From Exiguobacterium sp. RIT594 (GTDB lineage Bacteria; Bacillota; Bacilli; Exiguobacteriales; Exiguobacteriaceae), in the NCBI RefSeq assembly GCF_003339585.1, contig NZ_QPKF01000001.1:248001-312000 (forward strand): DNA of 64,000 nt. Direction: 5' to 3'. Position 1 is the stretch's first letter; every line of letters begins with the position of its first letter. Below are positions 1-6,893 of this stretch, one piece after another. The notes below the pieces were generated by a model that made no database searches, was not told the origin of the DNA, and saw only the letters and a list, made by a program, of their open reading frames with translations. Made by a program: the position numbers and the translations under genes.

Positions 1-2
1 TT

Positions 3-368
3 TTATTGGGACAATTTCTGTTGTTCAAACTCGACTTCGAGGACATTTTTGGCATAATCCTTACCCCAGTCGTACATCGCGTCCAGAATCGGCATCAGAC
101 TGTAGCCGTGTGGCGTCAACGAATATTCGACCTTCGGCGGAACGACCGGATACACTTCCCGGTGGATGATATGGTGATCTTCCAGCTCCCGTAACTGATT
201 GACGAGCATCCGTTGCGTAATGCCGGGCATTAGATTTTTCAGCTCTCCGAAGCGTTTAGTGCCTTCTTTCCCGAGATGCCAAAGAATCAGCATCTTCCAT
301 TTCCCCCCGATGATCGATAGGGTCAATTCCTTTTCACAATTAAACTGCCGGTCTTCAAAATGTGGCAT
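3..368 (-). CDS. hxlR: HxlR-family transcriptional regulator
   Basis: Winged-helix (MarR-like) regulator of 121 residues, a normal family length. Visible hallmarks are Cys11, the [11 protein letters not shown] stretch at residues 20-30 and the [13 protein letters not shown] recognition-helix region at 51-63. In Bacillus subtilis HxlR activates the formaldehyde-induced hxlAB operon. Here it is divergent from hxlA-hxlB across a 204-bp gap, so the same role is inferred. The ATG at 368 follows a strong GGAGGTGG ribosome site with 7-nt spacing (complement of about 374-380). The stop lies three bases from the window edge, so the gene is complete. Other HxlR-type regulators look similar, so the target assignment rests on the neighbours. 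Confidence 0.88.
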   Translation of the reverse strand: MPHFEDRQFNCEKELTLSIIGGKWKMLILWHLGKEGTKRFGELKNLMPGITQRMLVNQLRELEDHHIIHREVYPVVPPKVEYSLTPHGYSLMPILDAMYDWGKDYAKNVLEVEFEQQKLSQ

Positions 369-421
369 CGTCCCACCTCCTTTTTCAGTATAGCCCTCTT
401 GTCATCGACAGTATACTTTTC

Positions 422-464
422 CGCACTATGTATGAAAAATCGCACTATGTAAATTAAAAGTGCG
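422..464. promoter_or_regulatory. Candidate HxlR operator repeats
   Basis: CGCACTATGTA occurs at 422-432 and again at 441-451, a period of 19 bp (about two helical turns). An inverted partial copy, AAGTGCG, lies at 458-464. The repeats are just upstream of the weak hxlA promoter and on the far side of the hxlR start, where an activator of hxlAB would bind. That HxlR binds here is inference. Confidence 0.5.
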
Positions 465-467
465 TAC

Positions 468-496
468 TTCCCAAGTTCGTCTATGAGGATTATATT
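468..496 (+). promoter_or_regulatory. Candidate hxlA promoter
   Basis: A TATATT -10 box at 491-496 lies 17 bp from TTCCCA at 468-473. The -35 box is poor, which would fit an activator-dependent promoter. The leader then carries a TTCCTTC/GAAGGAA hairpin (505-511 with 522-528) ahead of hxlA. Confidence 0.4.
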
Positions 497-572
497 TAGT
501 CATGTTCCTTCACGAACGTCAGAAGGAAGTGCCAGGATCCATAAATAGAGAGAAGAATGGGAGAGATCAATT

Positions 573-1208
573 ATGAAATTACAACTCGCAATCGATTTAG
601 TCGATACAGCAGGTGCCATCGCTTTAGTCAAAGAAATTGGTGAAGAAAACTTAGATATCGTTGAGATCGGGACACCGGTCGTCATCAACGAAGGGCTTCG
701 TGCCGTTAAAGAAATGAAAGCGGCATTCCCGAACTTAACGGTTCTCGCCGACTTAAAAATCATGGATGCTGCCGGCTATGAAGTCAGCCAAGCTGTCGCA
801 CACGGTGCCGATATCGTGACGATTCTTGGAGCTGCCGAAGATATGTCGATCCAAGGTGCCGTTGAAGAAGCGAAAAAATCAGGCAAGAAGATTTTGGTGG
901 ATATGATTGCTGTCAAAGATATCGCGACACGTGCGAAAGAGCTTGATGAACTCGGTGTTGACTACATCTGTGTCCACACAGGTTACGATCTTCAAGCCGT
1001 CGGTCAAAACTCGTTCGAGGATCTCGCGACAATCAAATCCGTTGTCAAAAACGCTAAAACAGCAGTTGCTGGCGGAATCAAGATGGAGACATTACCTGAA
1101 GTCATCGCAGCACGCCCAGACCTCATCATCGTCGGTGGCGGAATTACCGGACAAGACGACAAACAAGGAACAGCGTCAACGATGCGTCGGATGCTGCAAG
1201 AGGCGTAA
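573..1208 (+). CDS. hxlA: 3-hexulose-6-phosphate synthase
   Basis: Condenses formaldehyde with ribulose 5-phosphate to give D-arabino-3-hexulose 6-phosphate, the first step of the ribulose monophosphate pathway, in the cytoplasm. The 211-residue protein is a TIM barrel of the OMP decarboxylase superfamily. It shows the family DxKxxD motif as Asp60, Lys62 and Asp65 in ADLKIMDAAG, and a C-terminal GGGITGQDD phosphate-binding loop. GGGAGAG about 8 nt upstream supports the ATG at 573. It abuts hxlB exactly (TAA followed at once by ATG). In non-methylotrophs this pair detoxifies formaldehyde and can make ribulose 5-phosphate; with the divergent hxlR, detoxification is the favoured role. Confidence 0.95.
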   Translation: MKLQLAIDLVDTAGAIALVKEIGEENLDIVEIGTPVVINEGLRAVKEMKAAFPNLTVLADLKIMDAAGYEVSQAVAHGADIVTILGAAEDMSIQGAVEEAKKSGKKILVDMIAVKDIATRAKELDELGVDYICVHTGYDLQAVGQNSFEDLATIKSVVKNAKTAVAGGIKMETLPEVIAARPDLIIVGGGITGQDDKQGTASTMRRMLQEA

Positions 1209-1757
1209 ATGACACATATTCAAACGATTTTACAAGAGCTGACGTCGACGGTCGAAGCGATTGATCAAGCCGAGACGACGCAACTCGCGGAAGCCGTTCT
1301 GAAGGCAGACCGGATCTTTCTCGCTGGAGCCGGTCGCTCCGGCTTGATGGGCAAAGCGTTTGTCATGCGCCTGATGCACATGAACTTTGATGCATACGTC
1401 GTCGGTGAGACGGTTACCGCGAACTTGCGCGAAGGGGACTTGTTGATCATCGGATCAGGATCCGGTGAGACGAAAACACTCGTCCCGATCGTCGAGAAAG
1501 CGAAACAACTCGGTGGAACCGTCGCGGTCGTTACGATTGAGCCGACGTCGACACTGGCGAAATTAGCGGACTTAACCGTGAAACTGCCGGGAGTGCCGAA
1601 AGAGCGGACAGCCACGGCGGACGAAACGGTTCAGCCGATGGGATCATTGTTTGAACAAACGATGTTGCTGTTCTATGATGCGTTGATTCTCCATATCATG
1701 GCGGCGAAACAACTTGATTCAAAAACGATGTACGGCAAACATGCTAATTTGGAATAG
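1209..1757 (+). CDS. hxlB: 6-phospho-3-hexuloisomerase
   Basis: Isomerises D-arabino-3-hexulose 6-phosphate to fructose 6-phosphate, which enters glycolysis or the pentose phosphate pathway. The 182-residue protein is a single SIS domain: GAGRSG at residues 40-45 and SGSGET at about 83-88 are its sugar-phosphate loops. The length matches the family. The ATG follows the hxlA stop with no gap, so the two are translationally coupled and cotranscribed. A strong terminator lies directly downstream, making hxlAB a two-gene operon. Confidence 0.95.
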   Translation: MTHIQTILQELTSTVEAIDQAETTQLAEAVLKADRIFLAGAGRSGLMGKAFVMRLMHMNFDAYVVGETVTANLREGDLLIIGSGSGETKTLVPIVEKAKQLGGTVAVVTIEPTSTLAKLADLTVKLPGVPKERTATADETVQPMGSLFEQTMLLFYDALILHIMAAKQLDSKTMYGKHANLE

Positions 1758-1765
1758 AAGAAATC

Positions 1766-1805
1766 AAAAGACCGATCGACGTGGTGACACGCCGATCGGT
1801 CTTTT
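1766..1805 (+). terminator. Terminator of hxlAB
   Basis: A 13-bp perfect stem (1766-1778 with 1793-1805), extended inward by CGTG/CACG, ends in CTTTT. The A-rich 5' arm would also let it act on the other strand. Confidence 0.85.
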
Positions 1806-2076
1806 CAGTTATTATTGAATAGTTAGTTATTTATAAGACGAATTGTAATATTAAGTGCAACACCTAACTGAAAACACATTTCCAGACATTTAATCGACCA
1901 GCTTGTGGTTTGGCATACCATGGCACTACAATTATTCTGCTTGAGTCACTATCGATATTTTGTGATATCGTCATCTCTTCAAGTTATTTTAAAAAATCTG
2001 CTGGTCTTCAAGAACTGGCTTTGATTATTATAAGAGCAGTAGAAAAAAGTACATGATTCATTTCGGAATTTAATTT
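1806..2076. other. AT-rich intergenic segment with possible IS30 relic
   Basis: No gene is supported here. Bases 1841-1870, read on the complement, contain AGGTGTTGCACTTAAT, which resembles the ends of IS30-family elements as I recall them. No transposase or second end is visible. The rest is unassigned AT-rich sequence that begins the accessory patch running to about 4480. Confidence 0.3.
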
Positions 2077-2604
2077 TTGAAAGGTCTGATTAAAATCGAA
2101 ACGAAATTGATTATTTTACGTGGGAATTCTGGAAGCGGGAAAACAACAATTGCAAAATTGCTTCAAAAAAATTTAGGGGAAGAAACGTTGCTTGTTTCGC
2201 AAGACGTTGTACGACGCGAGATGTTGATGTTATCGGATTTACAGGGCAATATGTCAATCGAGTTGATTAAAAGAATTACAGAGTTTGCTAAAGGTACGTG
2301 CAAAGTGGTTATTTTAGAGGGGATATTGAAAAAACAAGCTTATGAAGAATTACTACTTAATCTCATTGACTACTTTGATCATCACGTCTATGCCTATTAC
2401 TTTGATTTACCTTTTACAGAAACGGTCGAGCGACATAAATTACGTTCTTCTGCAAAGGAGTTTGGAGAAGAACGTTTAAATACTTGGTGGATTCCGAATG
2501 ATCACTTGGGAATAAACGGAGAAATTATGCTCACCAGCGATATGAGCCAACAAGATATCGTGGACTTAATTCTTCATCAAATCAATGAATCGCCCTGTTC
2601 ATAA
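2077..2604 (+). CDS. P-loop kinase-like protein (AAA_33 type)
   Basis: A 175-residue single-domain P-loop protein with a clear Walker A, GNSGSGKT, at residues 16-23. It resembles the small zeta-toxin or phosphotransferase-like kinases common in Bacillota; its substrate cannot be read from sequence. An SQDVVRRE segment follows the first helix, as in these kinases, and a lid-like region rich in Arg, His and Lys lies near residue 120 (TVERHKLRSS). The only in-frame start is TTG at 2077, since a stop lies at 2071, and no good ribosome site precedes it. The true N-terminus may therefore be altered. The gene is more AT-rich than its neighbours and stands alone, suggesting acquisition. Confidence 0.65.
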   Translation: MKGLIKIETKLIILRGNSGSGKTTIAKLLQKNLGEETLLVSQDVVRREMLMLSDLQGNMSIELIKRITEFAKGTCKVVILEGILKKQAYEELLLNLIDYFDHHVYAYYFDLPFTETVERHKLRSSAKEFGEERLNTWWIPNDHLGINGEIMLTSDMSQQDIVDLILHQINESPCS

Positions 2605-2779
2605 AAAGGGGAATGTACCGGATTACGAGTATACTACCTAAACGACATCTTTGTTGATTAGAAATGTAGTGCATTGCAATCCAAGATTTCAAAAAGGGTT
2701 ACGTGTTACGTTTGAATCAAGTACACTAAAATAACAAATTTTTTCATATTATGTTTTGTGGAAATGAATCTGACATCTT

Positions 2780-3091
2780 ATGATACGACGTGCCACGTTG
2801 ATGGACGGGAAGGCCTTATCGGATTTGATTCGACGGATTGATCGGGAAACGAAATATATGTTGTATGAACTGGAAGAACGCAGCATGTAGACTGAGCAGT
2901 CGGAAGCGTTTATCGAACGATTTGCTCAGGCGGCGAACTCGGACATCTTTGTCGTTGATGTTGATGAACAGCTCGTCGGCTATGTATTGGTCGTCGGTGG
3001 CAAACCAAGTAGAATCCGTCACAGGGCGAACCTTGTGATCGGTTTGATGGATGCCTATACGGGTCGTAGGTTTGGTGTCGTGTTACTTGAA
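2780..3091 (+). pseudogene. Broken GNAT acetyltransferase
   Basis: Reading from ATG 2780 gives a GNAT-like N-terminus (MIRRATLMDGKALSDLI) that hits an in-frame TAG at 2888-2890. The same frame then continues with SEAFIERFAQAANSDIFVVD and DEQLVGYVLVVGG, the characteristic beta strands before the acetyl-CoA site. It reaches YTGRRFGVVLLEA near 3091 in place of the usual R/Q-x-x-G-x-G/A loop, and then runs into unrelated sequence. The gene has an internal stop and has lost its acetyl-CoA-binding C-terminal half. Ordinary GNAT proteins of this kind are 160-180 residues. No function is expected. Confidence 0.7.
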
Positions 3092-3127
3092 GCAAAGGTT
3101 TTTACAGAAGCTGAATATCTTGCAATT

Positions 3128-3159
3128 GACCAGTCGGATTTGTCCGACTGGTCTTTTTT
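3128..3159 (+). terminator. Terminator downstream of the GNAT remnant
   Basis: Perfect 11-bp stem (3128-3138 with 3143-3153), TTTG loop, then six T. It probably ended the transcript of the decayed gene or of whatever was deleted with it, and it now insulates the next two-gene cassette. Confidence 0.85.
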
Positions 3160-3296
3160 GATATAAATTCTAATGTTTTTAGTCTAAAAAGGAAAACATA
3201 TACTTATTTTTAGATAAAATACAAGTGTAAGAAGTTGATAATTAATATAATTAAAAAATGAGTCATTAAATTTGTTGTAAAAGGTGGACGATTAAA

Positions 3297-3677
3297 ATGA
3301 ACGAAATAAATGAAGAAATTAAGATAGCTGAAAAAGTGAAGTTTTGGGAAGAACAAGAACAAATTAATAACCTGATTGTTGAAAGACTTGTTGATTTAAG
3401 AAAAGAGACTGCAATTCAGGCAGTAGAAGCGGAAGTAATTAAAAACGAATATATTAAATACAAATCTGAAAATGAAAAAAATCTTCATAGAATTACGGAT
3501 ATCGAGAATTTAAATCAAGTATTAAGTAATCAAATAGAAGATCAAAATAAAAAAATAAACGATTTAATTGAGCGACCAAGATTGAAGTCGAAAAAAGAAG
3601 AAAGATTAGCCATTAGTGCTATAACTCTATCTTTAGTCTCAATTTTAATAAGTATTCTATCCATAGCTATTTTTTAA
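3297..3677 (+). CDS. Unrecognised coiled-coil protein with C-terminal membrane anchor
   Basis: I do not recognise this 126-residue protein. Residues 5-95 are charged and heptad-like, rich in Glu, Lys, Ile and Asn, and look like one or two long coiled coils. A basic patch KSKKEER (97-103) precedes a single hydrophobic segment at 104-126 that runs to the C-terminus. It therefore looks tail-anchored, with the coiled coil in the cytoplasm. The ATG follows AAGGTGG (3281-3287) at 9 nt. The next gene starts 13 bp downstream, so the two form an operon. The DNA is very AT-rich and lies between two terminators, suggesting horizontal gain. Confidence 0.6.
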   Translation: MNEINEEIKIAEKVKFWEEQEQINNLIVERLVDLRKETAIQAVEAEVIKNEYIKYKSENEKNLHRITDIENLNQVLSNQIEDQNKKINDLIERPRLKSKKEERLAISAITLSLVSILISILSIAIF

Positions 3678-3690
3678 GGAGATTTTATAA

Positions 3691-4470
3691 ATGCTACTTT
3701 CACACATAATCGAAGAACTTACTGTTAATGGAACAGGTGTAATTTCTAAAAGTGTATTAAAAAGTGTATTAAAAGATAATAGTGTTTGGCAACGAGAAAA
3801 ATACAAGGAAGCCATATCTGAACATATCTTCAATGAAGAAAAATTTGGACCCAATGATATATTGGCAAATGTAGCAGAACAAGTAGAGGGATTTACACTT
3901 TCTCTCATTGACCAGATGCCTGATTTTCCTGAAATTTTAGATATGAATTTAGATTTTAGCTTTGTCACAGATTCTATGGAAGAAATCGAGAACGTGATGT
4001 CAAATATGATGGGCCTAGATTTACCCGAGGGGTTAGATTTACTTCCGGGCGCTTCTGAACTTATTTTAGGGATAAGATTATTATTAGATATAAAAGCAGT
4101 AAATAAAGAATTCACAGGAATGCCAAATGATAAAAAGAAAAATATAATGGCTGCGAAAGCACTTGTTACAATTTCTAAATTCGGTGTGACCACTACACTC
4201 ACTTCTGTTGGAGCTATAGCAGGAGGTGCAGTAGGTGCTCATTTTGCAGGAATTGGTGCTACTGTTACAGGACCAGCGGGTGCGATTGCCGGAGGTTTTG
4301 CTGCGAGAAAAATTAATAAAACGATAGCGCCACATGCCCAAGATATTGCTTATCAATTGCTTGACCTTAATAAAGTCGATATTTTTTACTTTAAAAACAA
4401 AGTTCGAATCGATGATATTGGTATTGGACTATTAAATATGAAAAAACGATTAATTGCAGAATTCAATTAA
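3691..4470 (+). CDS. Unrecognised protein with glycine-zipper membrane segment
   Basis: I do not recognise this 259-residue protein. Residues 1-60 are charged, 61-125 are acidic and Met/Leu-rich, and 115-135 are moderately hydrophobic. Residues 165-203 form a Gly/Ala-rich hydrophobic stretch with repeated GxxxG/AxxxG spacing (GAIAGGAVGAHFAG, GPAGAIAGG), typical of glycine-zipper hairpins that insert into membranes. A basic, mixed C-terminus follows. The ATG has a strong AAGGAG site about 9 nt upstream. It is cotranscribed with the coiled-coil gene before it and closed by a large bidirectional terminator. The pairing suggests a small membrane-acting system (stress, toxin or defence), but nothing in the sequence proves this. 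Confidence 0.6.
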   Translation: MLLSHIIEELTVNGTGVISKSVLKSVLKDNSVWQREKYKEAISEHIFNEEKFGPNDILANVAEQVEGFTLSLIDQMPDFPEILDMNLDFSFVTDSMEEIENVMSNMMGLDLPEGLDLLPGASELILGIRLLLDIKAVNKEFTGMPNDKKKNIMAAKALVTISKFGVTTTLTSVGAIAGGAVGAHFAGIGATVTGPAGAIAGGFAARKINKTIAPHAQDIAYQLLDLNKVDIFYFKNKVRIDDIGIGLLNMKKRLIAEFN

Positions 4471-4486
4471 AAAAAGATTGATGGAT

Positions 4487-4541
4487 GTAAAAGACTTAAA
4501 GCCGACATTCTAAGGTGAAATGTCGGCTTTAAGTCTTTTAC
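4487..4541. terminator. Bidirectional terminator
   Basis: A 23-bp perfect stem (4487-4509 with 4519-4541) with a 9-nt loop sits between the convergent cassette and hisK. It contains the hisK stop codon. Only short A/T runs flank it, but the stem is exceptionally stable. Confidence 0.75.
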
Positions 4542-5332
4542 CATTTAAAACCAAAATCAGCACCGACGTCTTTCGCTAAATGTGCATCTGATCCGTAAAC
4601 GAGCGGAATGCCTAAAGACTGCGTGAGTTGCAGGAGTTCCGGGTAAGGATAGGAAAGACCGCACAACGGTTTCCGCAATCCTGCCGTATTGAGATCGAGC
4701 GTAAAGTCTGCCTGCCGGATTTTCCGGACCGTCTCATCCAAGTTCGCCGGCGTCTGCTCAAGCGGATAGGCTTGGATGAACTTCGTCGGCAACGTCAAGT
4801 GACCGAGGCGTTTTGGTTGATGTGTCCCGAGGTTCGTCATGACGAGTGCCTGAATGCCTTCGTAATAGCGTTCGTGGGCCGCTGTGACACTGCCTGTCGC
4901 CGTGACGATCTCACCAAAACTTTCTTTGCTGAAGTCGACCATGTAATACCGGTCCTCGATCCAGAGGTAATGGAGCGACAGGATGCCGTCCGTCAGCTCG
5001 GGACCGTAACGGGCGATGATGTCGCGCGTGCCGTCGACGTCATGCTCCCAGTAATCAAACTCCATCCCGATCCGGATGTCGATATCGTTTTTGTATGTGT
5101 CGCGTAACGTCTTCAGTTCTTCGATGTAGCGTTCGGCTGTCGCAAACGACATCCCGGAATCGTTATCGGGTGCCGGATCAACGAGTCCTTCCGGCAGCGG
5201 GGCGTGCTCGGTGAAGCTGATTCGTTCGAGACCTTGTAACAGGGCGCGTTCGATATACGCTTCGAGTGGATCCTGTGTTCCGTGCGGACAATACGGGCTG
5301 TGGACGTGACCGTCCCATTTAATTAATTGCAT
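4538..5332 (-). CDS. hisK: Histidinol-phosphatase, PHP family
   Basis: Dephosphorylates L-histidinol phosphate, the step between HisC and HisD. The 264-residue protein is a PHP-domain phosphatase. Metal ligands are visible as DGHVHSPYCPHG at residues 7-18, TEHAPLP near 43, and GSDAH near the C-terminus. The start is placed at 5332 because GGAGG lies 7 nt upstream; a longer reading to 5395 would add 21 residues unlike the family. It is divergent from hisZGDCBHAFIE with a 130-bp shared gap, so all activities of the pathway are encoded in this locus. Bacillus subtilis calls this type HisJ; hisK is used for the same family elsewhere. Confidence 0.9.
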   Translation of the reverse strand: MQLIKWDGHVHSPYCPHGTQDPLEAYIERALLQGLERISFTEHAPLPEGLVDPAPDNDSGMSFATAERYIEELKTLRDTYKNDIDIRIGMEFDYWEHDVDGTRDIIARYGPELTDGILSLHYLWIEDRYYMVDFSKESFGEIVTATGSVTAAHERYYEGIQALVMTNLGTHQPKRLGHLTLPTKFIQAYPLEQTPANLDETVRKIRQADFTLDLNTAGLRKPLCGLSYPYPELLQLTQSLGIPLVYGSDAHLAKDVGADFGFKW

Positions 5333-5379
5333 GATAAAACCTCCAATATGTTTTTTCAGTACGAAAACAGGCAAAAGGA

Positions 5380-5409
5380 TTGACAATCGAACCACAAAAA
5401 AGGTATCTT
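5380..5409 (+). promoter_or_regulatory. his operon promoter
   Basis: TTGACA at 5380-5385, then 18 bp, then TATCTT at 5404-5409. The complement of the same -35 gives TTGTCA, usable by a divergent hisK promoter. An imperfect dyad (TTATCGTTA near 5408 and TAACAAGATAA near 5450) lies at or below the start point and could be an operator. No T-box or attenuator is visible in the short leader. Confidence 0.6.
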
Positions 5410-5462
5410 ATCGTTAAATAATTTAGCGTGGTACAGTGATAACAAGATAAAGGAGTGGCGAC

Positions 5463-6284
5463 ATGCAATCATTTTCTACGATTCGACTCAAAGACGGGGC
5501 GACGGACTACGTCGGGCAATCAGCTGAACGCCTGCAACGTGTCATCCGCCAACTCGAGGATGGGCTCGAACAATCTAACTATACCCGATTAATCACCCCT
5601 TTAATTGAAGAAGTCGGTGGCCGGGAACAAATTCGGATGGATTTTACGACAAGTGTCGCGCGGGCGCTCAGTGAGCGGGGCCGCGAACAATATAAGCGCG
5701 TCTTTTACAGTGGTTCGGTCTTCCAGCCGGAAGAAAAGTTCCAAGTCGGTTTTGAAGAACGGGGCGTCATTGCCGAGGTCGAAGCAATCCAACTCGGTGT
5801 CCGGTTGATCGAAGAATTGACCGGTAAAGAAGTGACGTTGTCGATTGGCGACGCCGGACTGATTGAACACTTGATTGAAACCCGGGTCGGTGATCACCAC
5901 CTGCGGGATCAAGTGACGCAGATGCTGCGGTTACGGAACGTCATCGAACTGAAACGGATTGCCCGGGAACTCGATGATGCCTTGCTCGCCAAACTCCCGC
6001 TCTTGTTTGGTCGGGAAGGGGCGGAACAGATCTTGCCGTATGTCGACGAAACCCGCTTAAATGCCGTCATCGATTTAGCAGACGCCGTCAATGCCGATCT
6101 CGACTTCGGACAGATGGGGCTGCAGACATACTATGATGGCGTGACGATTCACGGTTTCATCGAAGGTGTGACCGAGCCGGTGTTGGTCGGAGGACGATAC
6201 GACCGGCTGTACGAACAATTTGGTCAGGAACAACAAGCGTTCGGGATCGGATTTTCCGTCGAACGACTCGCGGAGGTGCTCTAA
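5463..6284 (+). CDS. hisZ: ATP phosphoribosyltransferase regulatory subunit
   Basis: HisZ is the histidyl-tRNA synthetase paralogue that pairs with short-form HisG and gives it activity and histidine feedback control. The 273-residue protein keeps synthetase-like motifs (a motif-2-like GSVFQPEEKFQVGFEERG at about 84-101 and GGRYDRLYEQFG near 240) but has no anticodon-binding domain. It is well below the 380-430 residues of many HisZ proteins, so this is a compact form. The ATG at 5463 follows AAGGAGTGG. It is the first gene of the operon and ends immediately before hisG. Confidence 0.9.
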   Translation: MQSFSTIRLKDGATDYVGQSAERLQRVIRQLEDGLEQSNYTRLITPLIEEVGGREQIRMDFTTSVARALSERGREQYKRVFYSGSVFQPEEKFQVGFEERGVIAEVEAIQLGVRLIEELTGKEVTLSIGDAGLIEHLIETRVGDHHLRDQVTQMLRLRNVIELKRIARELDDALLAKLPLLFGREGAEQILPYVDETRLNAVIDLADAVNADLDFGQMGLQTYYDGVTIHGFIEGVTEPVLVGGRYDRLYEQFGQEQQAFGIGFSVERLAEVL

Positions 6285-6893
6285 ATGCGGATTGGGATTA
6301 CGAAAGGCCGGCTGTCAAAAACGACGGAACGGTATTTAAAAGAAGCAGGCGTCGAAACGTGGGGGGCGATCGAACGTGAATTGATCGTCAAGCGCGGCGA
6401 ACATGAATTCGTCTTCATGAAAGGGTCGGATTTGATCCCGTACGTCGCCCAAGGCGTCCTCGACGTCGCCATCACCGGCAGCGACATCCTGCTCGAATCG
6501 GATCAGGAATTGTCGGAACTGGCAGAACTGCCATTCGGGATTTGCCGGATGTCGGTTTGTGCGAAAGAACCGTTGCAGTTCGAAGGCGGACGTCGGGTCC
6601 GGATTGCGACCAAATATCCGGTCATCGCGAAACGTTACTTCAGTGAACTTGGTGTCGATGTCGATATCGTGCCGTTGAACGGTTCGGTTGAACTGGCACC
6701 ATTGCTCGGACTGGCCGATGCAATCGTCGATATCGTCGAAACGGGTGAGACACTCCGGGCGAACGGTCTCAACGAATATGAAAAAATTATCGATATCAAC
6801 GCCCGATTCTTTACAAGCGAGTGGACGTTGAAACGCAAACGCGTCGAAGTGATTCAATTACTCGAACAGCTGACAGAAGGAGTGACTCGGTAA
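6285..6893 (+). CDS. hisG: ATP phosphoribosyltransferase catalytic subunit, short form
   Basis: Joins ATP and PRPP to make phosphoribosyl-ATP, the committed step of histidine synthesis. At 202 residues it is the short HisG type, which lacks the C-terminal regulatory domain and needs HisZ. Motifs include the N-terminal RIGITKGRLSK and the PRPP-binding DAIVDIVETGETLRANGL near residue 150. It begins right after the hisZ stop and its TAA shares one base with the hisD start (TAATG). Feedback inhibition by histidine through HisZ is known for the family. Confidence 0.95.
   Translation: MRIGITKGRLSKTTERYLKEAGVETWGAIERELIVKRGEHEFVFMKGSDLIPYVAQGVLDVAITGSDILLESDQELSELAELPFGICRMSVCAKEPLQFEGGRRVRIATKYPVIAKRYFSELGVDVDIVPLNGSVELAPLLGLADAIVDIVETGETLRANGLNEYEKIIDINARFFTSEWTLKRKRVEVIQLLEQLTEGVTR

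Noticed and set aside
2816-3095. Short frames over the GNAT remnant on both strands
   Set aside because: They are out-of-frame readings of a decayed gene; the GNAT similarity is in the frame from 2780.
3657-4202. 181-codon minus-strand frame opposite the glycine-zipper gene
   Set aside because: Opposite a plus-strand frame with a strong ribosome site and an operon partner; the antisense product is Ser/Ile-rich low complexity.
4538-5395. Longer hisK start at 5395
   Set aside because: Adds 21 hydrophobic residues unlike PHP phosphatases; GGAGG is correctly placed for 5332.
6336-6857. Long antisense frames in hisG and hisD (also 7097-7495)
   Set aside because: Shadow frames caused by codon bias in the his genes; no start context.
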